Of a DNA stretch of 15,293 nt, positions 1 through 8,229 are shown piece after piece. The first letter of the stretch is position 1. Each line of letters opens with the position of its first letter. The translations under genes were made by a program, and so were the position numbers. Source of the DNA: Prevotellaceae bacterium (GTDB lineage: Bacteria > Bacteroidota > Bacteroidia > Bacteroidales > UBA932); contig JAITKY010000209.1 of assembly GCA_031278135.1 (NCBI GenBank), positions 1 to 15,293 of the forward strand, read 5' to 3'. Under the pieces are notes generated by a model that saw nothing but the letters and a program-made list of their open reading frames with translations, had not been told where the DNA came from and searched no databases.

Positions 1-66
1 GAAACCTGCTCGCTCTCCGATTCCAACAGAGGCGCCGGTGGATTCGGATCTACAGGAGTGAATTGA
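1..66 (+). CDS. dut: dUTP diphosphatase, C-terminal end only
   Basis: The window opens inside a reading frame that stops at 64-66. Its last residues read SDSNRGAGGFGSTGVN. The RGxGGFGSTG segment is the conserved glycine-rich motif V of trimeric dUTPases, the flexible C-terminal arm that closes over the active site of a neighbouring subunit. The enzyme hydrolyses dUTP to dUMP and pyrophosphate, which keeps uracil out of DNA and supplies dUMP for thymidylate synthesis. Only 21 codons are visible, so nothing can be said about the rest of the protein. The identification rests on this one motif, which is quite specific. No clear intrinsic terminator follows the stop codon. Confidence 0.85.
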   Translation, partial: ETCSLSDSNRGAGGFGSTGVN

Positions 67-173
67 TTGAATATGCACGCGGATGAAACCTATTTGGCAG
101 ATTAATTATTTATTTATAATGACATACATGCCAAATGCAACAATTTGAAATACACCTCTGAATCAGTCTGATT

Positions 174-204
174 TTTGTCAATTTCAGGAAAAGGTTTAAT
201 TTTG
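174..204 (+). promoter_or_regulatory. Bacteroidota-type promoter for the helicase gene
   Basis: TTTG at 174-177 is separated by exactly 19 bases from TAATTTTG at 197-204. This matches the -33/-7 consensus (TTTG, 19-21 bases, TAnnTTTG) of the Bacteroidetes primary sigma factor. Transcription should begin near 210, giving a leader of about 60 bases before the ATG at 270. The leader contains a 14-base direct repeat (224-237 and 239-252). Confidence 0.7.
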
Positions 205-223
205 TGAACGGAAATAATAAAAT

Positions 224-252
224 ATTATTACATAAATGATTATTACATAAAT
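224..252 (+). repeat. 14-bp direct repeat in the helicase leader
   Basis: ATTATTACATAAAT occurs at 224-237 and again at 239-252, one base apart. It lies between the predicted transcription start and the helicase start codon. It could be a protein-binding site or simply an AT-rich duplication; the sequence does not decide. Confidence 0.6.
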
Positions 253-269
253 ATTTAAAATAAAAGGCC

Positions 270-2708
270 ATGCAAACGACAAGAGAATATTACGAAATTG
301 CCTATCATTTTGCCAATTACACAAACTGTTCGCTGTTTTTGACGGGCAAAGCCGGGACAGGTAAGACGACTTTCCTTAAAAAACTCAAAGAACAGAGTAA
401 AAAAGAAATGGCTATCGTTGCACCTACTGGCGTCGCGGCTATCAACGCAGGAGGCGTTACTATCCATTCGTTTTTTCAATTGCCTCTCATTCCATTTATT
501 CCGACCGAAGAAAGCAAAAGAAACCTTATCGGAAAAATAAGGATGACCAGCGCACGCCGTAAAGTGTTGGACAAGTTGGAAATGCTGGTGATCGACGAAA
601 TCAGCATGGTGCGTGCCGACCTTTTAGACGAGATTGACACTGTGTTGCGTCATTTCAGATACCGTCGAAACGAACTTTTTGGCGGAGTGCAGATGATTTT
701 TATTGGCGATATGTATCAACTGTCGCCGGTGTGCAATGATCTTGAATGGCAAATGCTTTCGCATTATTATAATAGTATATACTTTTTCGACAGCATGGCT
801 ATCCATACTCAACCGCCTGTGTATATCGAATTTGATAACATTTTTCGGCAAAGCAATCTCAATTTCATCCAATTGTTGAACGAAGTGCGGAACAACCGGA
901 TATCGACCGAAAGTTTTGAGTTGCTGCAAAGTCTGTATAATCCTGATTTCAAATCTCCAAAGGACGATTCGTATATCACGCTGACAACTCACAACTATAA
1001 AGCCGACAGTATCAACGCCGAAGAACTTGCAAAACTGAAAGGAGAATCGCGGAAATTCACAGCAAAAATTAAAGACGACTATCCCGAAAAAAGTTATCCG
1101 ACAGAGTTGGTTCTCGAATTTAAAATCGGCGCTAAAGTGATGTTTTTGAAAAACGATAAGGAACACCGGTTTTTCAACGGGAAAATTGGCGAAATTACAA
1201 GTTTCAGTAATGAAGGGATTTATGTCAAATGCGCAGACGAAGTGCCTGTGCTGGTCGTTCCGGAGATGTGGGAGAACATTTCGTACACCACCGACCCGAA
1301 TACCAGACAGATAAGCGAATCGCTGCTGGGAACTTTTGAACAGTATCCTCTGCGGCTGGCTTGGGCTATAACCATCCACAAAAGTCAGGGTTTGACTTTC
1401 GACAAGGCGATTATCGATGCAGGACAGGCTTTTACGCCGGGGCAGGTATATGTGGCGCTAAGTCGTTGCCGGTCGTTGGACGGGCTGGTTCTGTTAAGCA
1501 AGATCAACCGTAACAGTCTGCATGTTGATGAAAATATCGTCCGTTATGACCAGCAAAAATTGCCGATAGAGATACTGAACAATCGACTCGATGTCTCCAA
1601 AAAAGAATACAGAGAAAAAATTCTGTTCGAACTTTTCGATTTTCAGGATCTTATGAACATAATCACGCGTTTGGTAATGTTTGTAAAAGAAAAATTTTCT
1701 TCGTTCAACTCCGACACGTTGACTTTTCTTTCTTCGATTTACAATTCGTTGTCTAATATACAGAATGTTGCCCTGCGTTTCCGGAACGAACTGCGAACAT
1801 TGATTTCGGTTGACGAAAAGAAATTGCAAGAACGTATTGCGGCTGCAACCAATTATTTTTCAGGAATATTGCAGACGATTTCCGGAGAATTGAAGAAATC
1901 GCCCGCAATATCCGACAGCAAAGCCAATGCAACGAAATATAACGAAGATTTGGAAAAAGTATATTGTTCGCTCGAAGAACGATTGCATATTTTTAAGAAT
2001 CTTAAAGACGAATTTACTGTTGAGCAATATTTTACAGCCAAATCGACTGTTACGATACCGACTTTTACAGTTAATGCTTTTGGTGGAGCAAACCCGTCGA
2101 GAAAAACAGATGCAAAATATCCGATTTTGTTTTACAGATTAATAGATTGCCGTAAAAGCATTTGCAACGAAAACGATATTCCGCTCTATATGGTCGCAAG
2201 TACGCAGGCATTAACCGAAATGGCAACATTTTTGCCGCAAACATCGAACGACTTGTTGAAATTGAGCGGATTCGGTCCTGCGACGGTTGCCAGATACGGA
2301 AAGCAGTTTCTGGATATTGTCCGGAAATACTGTGAAGAGCATGATTTAGAATCTTTTATGTACGAAAAAGGTGAAAAAAAGAGTAAAAATAAAAAGCAGA
2401 AACAAAATACGGCCACTGTATCGTCAAAAAATGACACGAAAAAAGTCACTCTCGACCTTTACAGACAAGGATTTACGATTGACGAAATAGCCGAAAAACG
2501 AAATTACGCAACTTCGACAATTAAAGTACATTTGGCTCATTATGTGAGATTAAAAGAGATTCCGTTAAGCGACTTCGTTACTCCGGAACATCAGGCGAAA
2601 ATATTGGAGTTGTTGAAGACAACATCATCATTCAGCGATATTTACATGGCACTGAAGGGTAAAGTCGGTTACACTGAAATCGGCATGGTCGCTTCACTAA
2701 CCGACTAA
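270..2708 (+). CDS. Pif1/RecD-like superfamily 1 DNA helicase with HRDC and helix-turn-helix tail
   Basis: An 812-residue cytoplasmic ATP-dependent DNA helicase. Seen in the sequence: Walker A GKAGTGKTT (residues 26-34); motif Ia APTGVAAINAGG (51-62); Walker B VIDEISM (107-113); motif III GDMYQLSP (146-153); then TIHKSQGLTFD (368-378) and VYVALSRCRSLDG (from 393), the UvrD_C_2-type motifs of the second RecA-like fold. The motor resembles Pif1 and RecD2, which are known 5'-3' helicases. The tail differs from Pif1: about residues 617-690 resemble an HRDC domain (SGFGPATVARYG), a Lys-rich linker follows, and residues 726-759 form a helix-turn-helix (GFTIDEIAEKRNYATSTIKVHL) like the HTH_40 domain at RecQ C-termini. 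A role in DNA repair or resolving structured DNA is inferred. The gene has its own promoter, and the start lies directly ahead of the helicase core. Confidence 0.9.
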   Translation: MQTTREYYEIAYHFANYTNCSLFLTGKAGTGKTTFLKKLKEQSKKEMAIVAPTGVAAINAGGVTIHSFFQLPLIPFIPTEESKRNLIGKIRMTSARRKVLDKLEMLVIDEISMVRADLLDEIDTVLRHFRYRRNELFGGVQMIFIGDMYQLSPVCNDLEWQMLSHYYNSIYFFDSMAIHTQPPVYIEFDNIFRQSNLNFIQLLNEVRNNRISTESFELLQSLYNPDFKSPKDDSYITLTTHNYKADSINAEELAKLKGESRKFTAKIKDDYPEKSYPTELVLEFKIGAKVMFLKNDKEHRFFNGKIGEITSFSNEGIYVKCADEVPVLVVPEMWENISYTTDPNTRQISESLLGTFEQYPLRLAWAITIHKSQGLTFDKAIIDAGQAFTPGQVYVALSRCRSLDGLVLLSKINRNSLHVDENIVRYDQQKLPIEILNNRLDVSKKEYREKILFELFDFQDLMNIITRLVMFVKEKFSSFNSDTLTFLSSIYNSLSNIQNVALRFRNELRTLISVDEKKLQERIAAATNYFSGILQTISGELKKSPAISDSKANATKYNEDLEKVYCSLEERLHIFKNLKDEFTVEQYFTAKSTVTIPTFTVNAFGGANPSRKTDAKYPILFYRLIDCRKSICNENDIPLYMVASTQALTEMATFLPQTSNDLLKLSGFGPATVARYGKQFLDIVRKYCEEHDLESFMYEKGEKKSKNKKQKQNTATVSSKNDTKKVTLDLYRQGFTIDEIAEKRNYATSTIKVHLAHYVRLKEIPLSDFVTPEHQAKILELLKTTSSFSDIYMALKGKVGYTEIGMVASLTD

Positions 2709-2716
2709 AAAATTGT

Positions 2717-2757
2717 AAAATGATTTTCATCGAGTATAAACGATAAAAAACCATTTT
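2717..2757. terminator. Possible bidirectional terminator between convergent genes
   Basis: AAAATG (2717-2722) pairs with CATTTT (2752-2757). Inside it, TTTT-c-ATCG (2724-2732) pairs with CGAT-a-AAAA (2741-2749) around an 8-base loop. The structure is AT-rich with two small mismatches, so it would be weak. It sits in the 60-base gap where the + strand helicase gene and the - strand beta-barrel gene end facing each other. Confidence 0.4.
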
Positions 2758-2768
2758 CAATCATATTT

Positions 2769-3560
2769 TCACCTGCGAACCACCTGCTTTTTTCCCTGAA
2801 ACAGTCGTTTTGTACTTATGAGGTCGTAAGTCAGCGTGATACACCCTCTTGCATGCAGCATACTATAGTCGAAATAGTTGTTTGGCGATTTGAAAATATC
2901 TTTGAATCCCATCGAAAAACGCAATGCCAGTTTCAACTTGTCGAATATAGCACGTTCGTATCCTACAAGAGCGCCTAAGTCCCAGTCGTTGAGATATTGC
3001 GAAAAATCCATTGTGATGTCCGAGACGTCTATTATTTCGGCAATATCGGGTGTCGAGCCGGAATATCCTTTGACAGGGTCGGCGACAAAACTGCTCGAGA
3101 AAATACGGCTGTAATATAAACCGGCAAAAACGAAATTCCTGTTATCGAAACGATATTTGGTGTATAACGGAACTTCGAGCATTATGAATTTCATATCGGT
3201 TTTTGCCGTTCCCGTGAAATACATTGTGGCATTATCCATGTTGAAACGCTGATTGTTAACTCTTGCATCGGCTTTCATCGCCACAGTTTTATAGTTCACT
3301 TCCACGCCGACGCCCCAGCCTTTTATCAGTGAAAACGAGATACTTGCACCCAAAGCCGGATTGATGTGCGGATAAGCGTTGATTGTACCCGGAATATTCG
3401 ATATGGGAAAAGGTATCGCTCCGCCGATGTCGGTGCCGATCAACAGTCCGATGTTTCCCTGATAGATGTATGCAGAATCTTTTTTGTCCTGTGCCGAAGC
3501 GCTGATCGACAGCAGGATGCCGGATAACAGAATACAAATTTTAATTATATTTTTCGTCAT
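2769..3560 (-). CDS. Outer-membrane beta-barrel protein (porin-like family)
   Basis: A 263-residue protein with a classical signal peptide (residues 1-23: MTKN, hydrophobic core, cleavage after SISASA, then QDKKD). The mature part alternates polar and hydrophobic residues in short strands joined by glycine-rich turns, for example GWGVGVEVNYKTVAM, YTKYRFDNRNFVFAGLYYSRIF and LGALVGYERAIFDKLKLALRFSMGF. This is the look of the small Bacteroidetes OmpA/PorT-like outer-membrane barrels. It is predicted to insert in the outer membrane; no substrate is visible. It starts 27 bases after the stop of the PCMD lipoprotein gene, so the two are probably co-transcribed and may work together at the cell surface (inference). 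The last 15 residues are basic and do not end in the usual aromatic residue. Confidence 0.75.
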   Translation of the reverse strand: MTKNIIKICILLSGILLSISASAQDKKDSAYIYQGNIGLLIGTDIGGAIPFPISNIPGTINAYPHINPALGASISFSLIKGWGVGVEVNYKTVAMKADARVNNQRFNMDNATMYFTGTAKTDMKFIMLEVPLYTKYRFDNRNFVFAGLYYSRIFSSSFVADPVKGYSGSTPDIAEIIDVSDITMDFSQYLNDWDLGALVGYERAIFDKLKLALRFSMGFKDIFKSPNNYFDYSMLHARGCITLTYDLISTKRLFQGKKQVVRR

Positions 3561-3587
3561 AACTTCATTGTTTTTTTAATGCGAATA

Positions 3588-5957
3588 TCAGTATATTATC
3601 TCAAAATTATCTACTGTCAATTTACTTCCTTTTGCACCTCGAAATAGATGTCCATCGATGCTCGACGCCGCAACAAACACCAAATGAGTAGGCTGATATT
3701 GTTCATATTCGGGCTTTAGCACGAGAGGAATACGCAATCTCGACCAGCCGGTTTTTCCGGTAACGACATATTCGCCGCGGGCTAGCACATGAATGCCATC
3801 TGTCGGTTCGCCCGCATAATTCAATTGACCGTCGCCATTCCAGTGAATCAGTTCCGCCCAGATTTGCCCGCTGTCTTCGCCTTCCAGATCGTCGAGAACA
3901 TACTGCGCCAGTATTCCGGAACCGCCGATAAGCCTCGACTGTTGATAGTTATCGCCAGGAGAGTATTTCACGTCGATATCGATGGCTACTGGGCGGGCTT
4001 CGAAAGGAATGCCGAATTTCGTCATCGTTCTCGGCTTGTCCAACGATATTGTGGACATGTCGAAATAGCCAAGAAACAGTGTTGCAGAGGTTATCAGGTT
4101 TTTCGGTATCGAAATGATATCCGTAGTCATTTCGGCGGCGAATCCGTCGTCGTTGTTCACGGGTTTTGTTCCCTGCACCATCAGATTATTTGCTGTCGCC
4201 CAGCCTCGTCCCCGTCCCGGAACAGGATCGATTGTCGGCGTCCCCGATGTTATCCACAATTCGAAATCGCTATTTTGCAACTGTCGTTTCTCCAGAAGTT
4301 GGAATTTCCACATTTTTATCTCGCCCGAACGCGATATGATATTGACTTCGACAATGTCGGAAAAATTCTCGAACTCCATAAAATCCCCATTCTGAAATGT
4401 TTCGAACTCTGCGCCTTCCGAAATATACAGGTATGGCAGGATACATAACGGCAATGCATTTTTATCTTTGAAATCAATAAATACCTCTGCTGTACTTCCG
4501 TTAATCAGTATATCTCTGTCGGTTAGAGCCGGATACGATGAACCGGCAATCTTAACGCTGTCGATATCGGCATCTCCGGCGGTTTGGGGAGGAATCAAAC
4601 TGACTTTCCATGTCGATTCCACATTGAGCGAAGAAACAACGCTGAAATGAGCGCTGTCGTTGATATTGTTGAAACTAAAAGCGCTGATATTTACTCTTGC
4701 TCCTTCGGAATGAGTGATGTTGCCTGCCGTAACCGTCAGAGGCCAGTAGGACGAAGCCGTGCTTGTACGGGTAACTTTCAACTTTATCTGCTTGGAAATA
4801 TTATCGATAACCGTTGCTTCTTCGTCAATTTTAATATAATTGTTTCCCGACGAATATGTGAATGGAAAACTGTAAATATCACCAACATTGCCTTGCATCA
4901 GCGTAAATTTCCAGTTTTGGTAATAACCGGTTCTGCTGTCGAGGATGATAAAGTCTTTGGAGGAATGATAGTCTGCGAAAAAAATGCTTTCGCCTGCCTT
5001 ATAGCCGATTATTTGAGAATTTGAAGGTGGAGTCAGTATAGGAACGATTTCGATATCAATGTTTTGTGTAATCGACGATACGACCAGAATCAGTTTTCCT
5101 GCTTTGCTGTCCACTCCGATTTCCGATATTTCGCAGTTGCCGGATTTGACTTCGGCTTTCTGTTTTTTTGCATCCAGCGACACTGCCGACAGGATGTCCG
5201 AAGTTTCCGCTCTCGTAATCTCTTTGGTCTGTTGAAGAAATACTTTCCATTGCCGGATGTCTCCATTCTCGGCTTCAATATTATACACAACGCTGTCGCC
5301 ATATTTGCCGAAAGACAGCCGCAAGGCTTTTTCGTCGATAACATTATGTCCTTCTTTGATATACGCATTCTCGGAAAGGACGGCAGAGGCACTTATCTCT
5401 ACCGGAAAACCGGCGTCGAAACTGTACAGCGTTATCGTTCTTTTGATTGGATTTATAAATCCTTTTGTCGCAAACCCTTTATTTTGCGGAAATCCGGTGA
5501 TCTCGAACTGTTTGAAATCGTTTCTGTCTTCCTGATTTTCGATGTCGAGTTTGATATAACATGGTTTTGGCAACCCGCTTTTCGCTATAAGATAAAAGGT
5601 ATTCAACTGTATATCTTCCAAATCGAATTTTATATCGTCGAACGACGAAAATGATACGCCGGGAACAGCCTGTTCGGTTTCGGACGAAAATATCGGCTTG
5701 GCAACGATACTCATCGGAAAAAGCGTAACACCACGAAGAACAGGGATTTTAACCGTATCACCATTGATGACAGGAGTCCCCAACAAAATATTTGCAGGAG
5801 TAACCGATTTGATGTCAAAGCCTGTCAAACGGGATTCGTCGCTAAGATCTATGACTTTTGTACATGCTCCGCACAAAAACACAACAACGGAAACAAGCAT
5901 GATTTTTCGCAAATCAACCTTTCCCGCCAGTCTGAAAATATGTATTATACATTTCAT
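3588..5957 (-). CDS. PCMD-domain lipoprotein with beta-sandwich repeats
   Basis: A large predicted lipoprotein of 789 residues from the ATG at 5957. The N-terminus has basic residues, a hydrophobic stretch and the lipobox LCGAC, so it should be lipidated at that Cys and exported. The middle holds several beta-rich modules, each closing on a W-K-[VF/T]-x-L strand (RQWKVFLQ, QNWKFTLM, STWKVSLI, KMWKFQLL), as in Bacteroidetes DUF5018-like Ig-fold repeats. The last 229 residues, from NSDFELWITSG to LTVDNFEIIY, match the PCMD family (putative carbohydrate metabolism domain), a jelly-roll fold suspected of binding glycans; no catalytic activity is established. The frame stays open to a TTG at 6002, but that codon lies inside a probable -7 element (6000-6007), so it is unlikely to be the start. 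ATG 5900 would leave no basic n-region. A TTG 12 bases upstream of it has a good ribosome site and is a rival start. Confidence 0.72.
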   Translation of the reverse strand: MKCIIHIFRLAGKVDLRKIMLVSVVVFLCGACTKVIDLSDESRLTGFDIKSVTPANILLGTPVINGDTVKIPVLRGVTLFPMSIVAKPIFSSETEQAVPGVSFSSFDDIKFDLEDIQLNTFYLIAKSGLPKPCYIKLDIENQEDRNDFKQFEITGFPQNKGFATKGFINPIKRTITLYSFDAGFPVEISASAVLSENAYIKEGHNVIDEKALRLSFGKYGDSVVYNIEAENGDIRQWKVFLQQTKEITRAETSDILSAVSLDAKKQKAEVKSGNCEISEIGVDSKAGKLILVVSSITQNIDIEIVPILTPPSNSQIIGYKAGESIFFADYHSSKDFIILDSRTGYYQNWKFTLMQGNVGDIYSFPFTYSSGNNYIKIDEEATVIDNISKQIKLKVTRTSTASSYWPLTVTAGNITHSEGARVNISAFSFNNINDSAHFSVVSSLNVESTWKVSLIPPQTAGDADIDSVKIAGSSYPALTDRDILINGSTAEVFIDFKDKNALPLCILPYLYISEGAEFETFQNGDFMEFENFSDIVEVNIISRSGEIKMWKFQLLEKRQLQNSDFELWITSGTPTIDPVPGRGRGWATANNLMVQGTKPVNNDDGFAAEMTTDIISIPKNLITSATLFLGYFDMSTISLDKPRTMTKFGIPFEARPVAIDIDVKYSPGDNYQQSRLIGGSGILAQYVLDDLEGEDSGQIWAELIHWNGDGQLNYAGEPTDGIHVLARGEYVVTGKTGWSRLRIPLVLKPEYEQYQPTHLVFVAASSIDGHLFRGAKGSKLTVDNFEIIY

Positions 5958-5999
5958 AATCAAATAATTTATATCGTTTATTAATAACAAATAATTTTC

Positions 6000-6007
6000 C
6001 AAAAGTA
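6000..6007 (-). promoter_or_regulatory. Possible -7 promoter element for the PCMD lipoprotein gene
   Basis: On the - strand this reads TACTTTTG, a full match to TAnnTTTG, 43 bases ahead of the ATG at 5957. No TTTG is found at the expected -33 distance, so the promoter would be weak or need an activator. Confidence 0.4.
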
Positions 6008-6124
6008 TAAAAAAAATTTAATGAAGAGGCTATTATTTTTTGGAATAAATGCGGCATCTGATCCACGTCTCCTGTGTCTCTATGGGCTACGACTATCTGC
6101 AACTTTTTTTGAATTCCAAAATTT

Positions 6125-6139
6125 CCGACATTTGTCCGG
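6125..6139 (-). terminator. Weak hairpin 8 bases after rdgB
   Basis: On the - strand, CCGGAC-AAAT-GTCGG folds into a five-pair stem with one bulged G, followed by AAATTTTGG. The stem is short and the T-run has only four bases, so it is a marginal terminator. It lies just past the rdgB stop, where one would be expected. Confidence 0.25.
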
Positions 6140-6146
6140 CAAACAT

Positions 6147-6728
6147 CTATTTCATCAGATACTCAACAAATTTGTTCACAGCTTTTCCTCTGTGAGAGAT
6201 CAGATTTTTTTCGATTTGGCTCATTTGTGCGAACGAAATCAAAAATCCTTCGGGAGCGAAAACAGGGTCGTAACCAAAACCTTCGTTACCCTGTTTTTCG
6301 AACAAAATCGTTCCGTTCACGATGCCTTCGAACAGATGTTCCGTTCCCGAACTGTCGATGTACGCAATGACACATCTGAAACGGGCGTCACGATTATCCT
6401 TGTCCGACAATTCGTTAAGCAGTTTGACGATATTGTCTTCCGAGTTTTTATTTTCGCCGGCATATCTTGCCGAATACACACCGGGAGCACCGTTCAACGC
6501 CTTCACTTCCAATCCTGTATCGTCGGCAAAACATGGAAGATTAAACATCTTGTGGATAAATTGCGCTTTCTGCAAAGCATTTCCTTCGAGTGTCGATTCG
6601 TCTTCGGGGATTTCGTCGTCGAATCCAAGTTGTCCGGGGTTTACAATCGTATATCTTTTGCCGAGAATTGATTGAACCTCACTTATTTTATGTCTATTTT
6701 TTGTTGCAAATACGATTTTATTCATCAT
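6147..6728 (-). CDS. rdgB: XTP/dITP diphosphatase (non-canonical purine NTP pyrophosphatase)
   Basis: A 193-residue protein of the RdgB/HAM1 family. It hydrolyses XTP, dITP and ITP to the monophosphates and so keeps deaminated purines out of DNA and RNA in the cytoplasm. Seen: the N-terminal nucleotide-binding segment IVFATKNRHKISEV (residues 5-18), the metal/catalytic segment FADDTGLEVKALNGAPGVYSARYAG with Asp69 and Asp70, FGYDPVF (151-157), and the closing SHRGKAVN near 178. The length is normal for the family (about 190-200). It begins 8 bases after the rpoN stop, so the two form one transcript. Two adjacent Met codons (6728 and 6725) are possible starts; GTGAAG just upstream serves either. 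Confidence 0.95.
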   Translation of the reverse strand: MMNKIVFATKNRHKISEVQSILGKRYTIVNPGQLGFDDEIPEDESTLEGNALQKAQFIHKMFNLPCFADDTGLEVKALNGAPGVYSARYAGENKNSEDNIVKLLNELSDKDNRDARFRCVIAYIDSSGTEHLFEGIVNGTILFEKQGNEGFGYDPVFAPEGFLISFAQMSQIEKNLISHRGKAVNKFVEYLMK

Positions 6729-6736
6729 TCTTCACA

Positions 6737-8173
6737 TTAAATTCCCCGTCTCATTCTCGCCACAGGGATATTCAGTTTTTCCCTGTATTTAGCGACAGTT
6801 CGGCGGGCGATGGAATAACCTTTAGTTTTTAATATTTCTTTTATTTCGTCATCTTTCAGAGGATTTTGTTTATTCTCTTTTTCAATACATTCCAGAATAA
6901 TATTTTTCACGCCTCTTGTCGATACTTCTTTGCCTGCGTCGGACTGTATTCTTTCCGAAAAGAAAAATTTCAGAGGCAAAATCCCCCAATCGCACTGCAC
7001 ATATTTACTGTTCACAACCCTCGACACGGTCGAAACATCCAATCCCGTTTCATCCGCTATATTCTTCAAAATCATTGGACGCAGGTCGTTTTCGTCACCT
7101 GTTTTGAAATATTCCGTCTGGAAATCCATTATAGCGCACATTGTGTTCATCAAAGTTTCGTGCCTCTGTTTAACAGAATCGATAAACCATCGTGCCGAAT
7201 CGATTTTTTGTTTCACGAAATTTATTGTATCCTTATCTTCCTGAGTGAGTTTACGTTTCGCCGAATAATCATTCACCATATTCGCATAATTCCTGTTTAG
7301 GCGCAGTTCGGGAATATTGTACGAATTAAGAGACAGTTCGAGATTACCGTTTTTGTATTCGAGTATAAAATCGGGAATAATCTGTTGAGCCTGTTCGACA
7401 AAAATATTTTCGTATCCTGTTCCCGGTTTTGGGTTGAGTTTCAGGATTTCCCGCACGGCGTCCTTAAATAAATTTTCATCGATTTCGAGTTTCAACATTA
7501 TTTTCGAAAAATGTTTTTTCGAAAAATCATCGAAACAGTCGTTAAGAATAATTTCAGCAGTTTTTATTTCCTTTGTTTGTTCTTTGTTACTCAGTTGTAT
7601 AAGTAAACATTCCTTCAGAGTTCTTGCGCCAACGCCCGGCGGGTCAAATGTTTGGATAATTTTCAATATTTCTTCCAACTCTTCTACATTCGATTCTATC
7701 CCGACTCTTGTAGCAATATCGTCGGTGATCGACTGGAGATTACGTCTCAGATATCCGTCATTGTCGATACTTCCGATTATGAACGATCCCAAAGCGTTTT
7801 TTCGACTGTCAAGGTCTTGAAAAGCAAGTTGTTCATCCAACAATTGCTGCAATCCTTCCGAATTGGTTACGGTCGAATATTCCCTGTGTTCGTCCTGCGA
7901 ACTATTGTTTATCATGGTTTTGTAATTCGGAGTATCATCGTCGTTCATATAATCTGCCAACGACAGTTCACCTTCGTTACTGTCAATAATTTCGGCGGGT
8001 TGTTCGTCGATGTTTTTCACTTCATCTTCTTCCAATCCCGGATTTTCTTCCAATTCTTTTCTAATTCTTCGTTCCAATTGAAGTAGCGGCAGTTCAAGCA
8101 GTTTGATTGTTTGAATCTGCAACGGTGAAATCCTTATAAAGGATTTTTGGTTCATATTTTGCCCTATATCCAT
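6737..8173 (-). CDS. rpoN: RNA polymerase sigma-54 factor
   Basis: A 478-residue sigma-54. It directs RNA polymerase to -24/-12 promoters and requires AAA+ activators to melt DNA. Seen in order: the Gln/Leu-rich region I (SPLQIQTIKLLELPLLQLERRI, about residues 16-37); an acidic region II linker (about 45-80); the core-binding domain (about 110-290) with FDPPGVGARTLKECLLIQL; then the DNA-binding domain with a helix-turn-helix (NIADETGLDVSTVSRVVNSKYV). The near-perfect RpoN box ARRTVAKYREKLNIP sits at 456-470 and reads the -24 element. The start could be ATG 8173 or ATG 8155; the latter has AGGG six bases ahead and gives MNQKSFIRISPLQ. It follows gltA by 56 bases. No full TAnnTTTG element lies in that gap (CAATACTA at 8217-8224 is a one-mismatch match on the - strand), so read-through from gltA is possible. 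No AAA+ activator gene is in the window. Confidence 0.97.
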   Translation of the reverse strand: MDIGQNMNQKSFIRISPLQIQTIKLLELPLLQLERRIRKELEENPGLEEDEVKNIDEQPAEIIDSNEGELSLADYMNDDDTPNYKTMINNSSQDEHREYSTVTNSEGLQQLLDEQLAFQDLDSRKNALGSFIIGSIDNDGYLRRNLQSITDDIATRVGIESNVEELEEILKIIQTFDPPGVGARTLKECLLIQLSNKEQTKEIKTAEIILNDCFDDFSKKHFSKIMLKLEIDENLFKDAVREILKLNPKPGTGYENIFVEQAQQIIPDFILEYKNGNLELSLNSYNIPELRLNRNYANMVNDYSAKRKLTQEDKDTINFVKQKIDSARWFIDSVKQRHETLMNTMCAIMDFQTEYFKTGDENDLRPMILKNIADETGLDVSTVSRVVNSKYVQCDWGILPLKFFFSERIQSDAGKEVSTRGVKNIILECIEKENKQNPLKDDEIKEILKTKGYSIARRTVAKYREKLNIPVARMRRGI

Positions 8174-8229
8174 GCTTGTTTCAATATTTTAATGTTACTA
8201 AGTTAATAAAATTTTTCAATACTAATAAA

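Noticed and set aside
624..1379. 251-codon - strand ORF opposite the helicase
   Set aside because: It lies entirely within the well-supported helicase gene, resembles no family I know and is rich in Phe, His and Cys, as is typical of antisense shadows.
6021..6671. 216-codon + strand ORF opposite rdgB
   Set aside because: It is mostly the mirror of the conserved rdgB gene, has no recognisable domain and no promoter, and has shadow-like composition.
8174..8229. Independent promoter for rpoN (CAATACTA at 8217-8224 on the - strand reads TAGTATTG)
   Set aside because: It misses one key base of TAnnTTTG and has no matching -33 element; read-through from gltA is equally likely.
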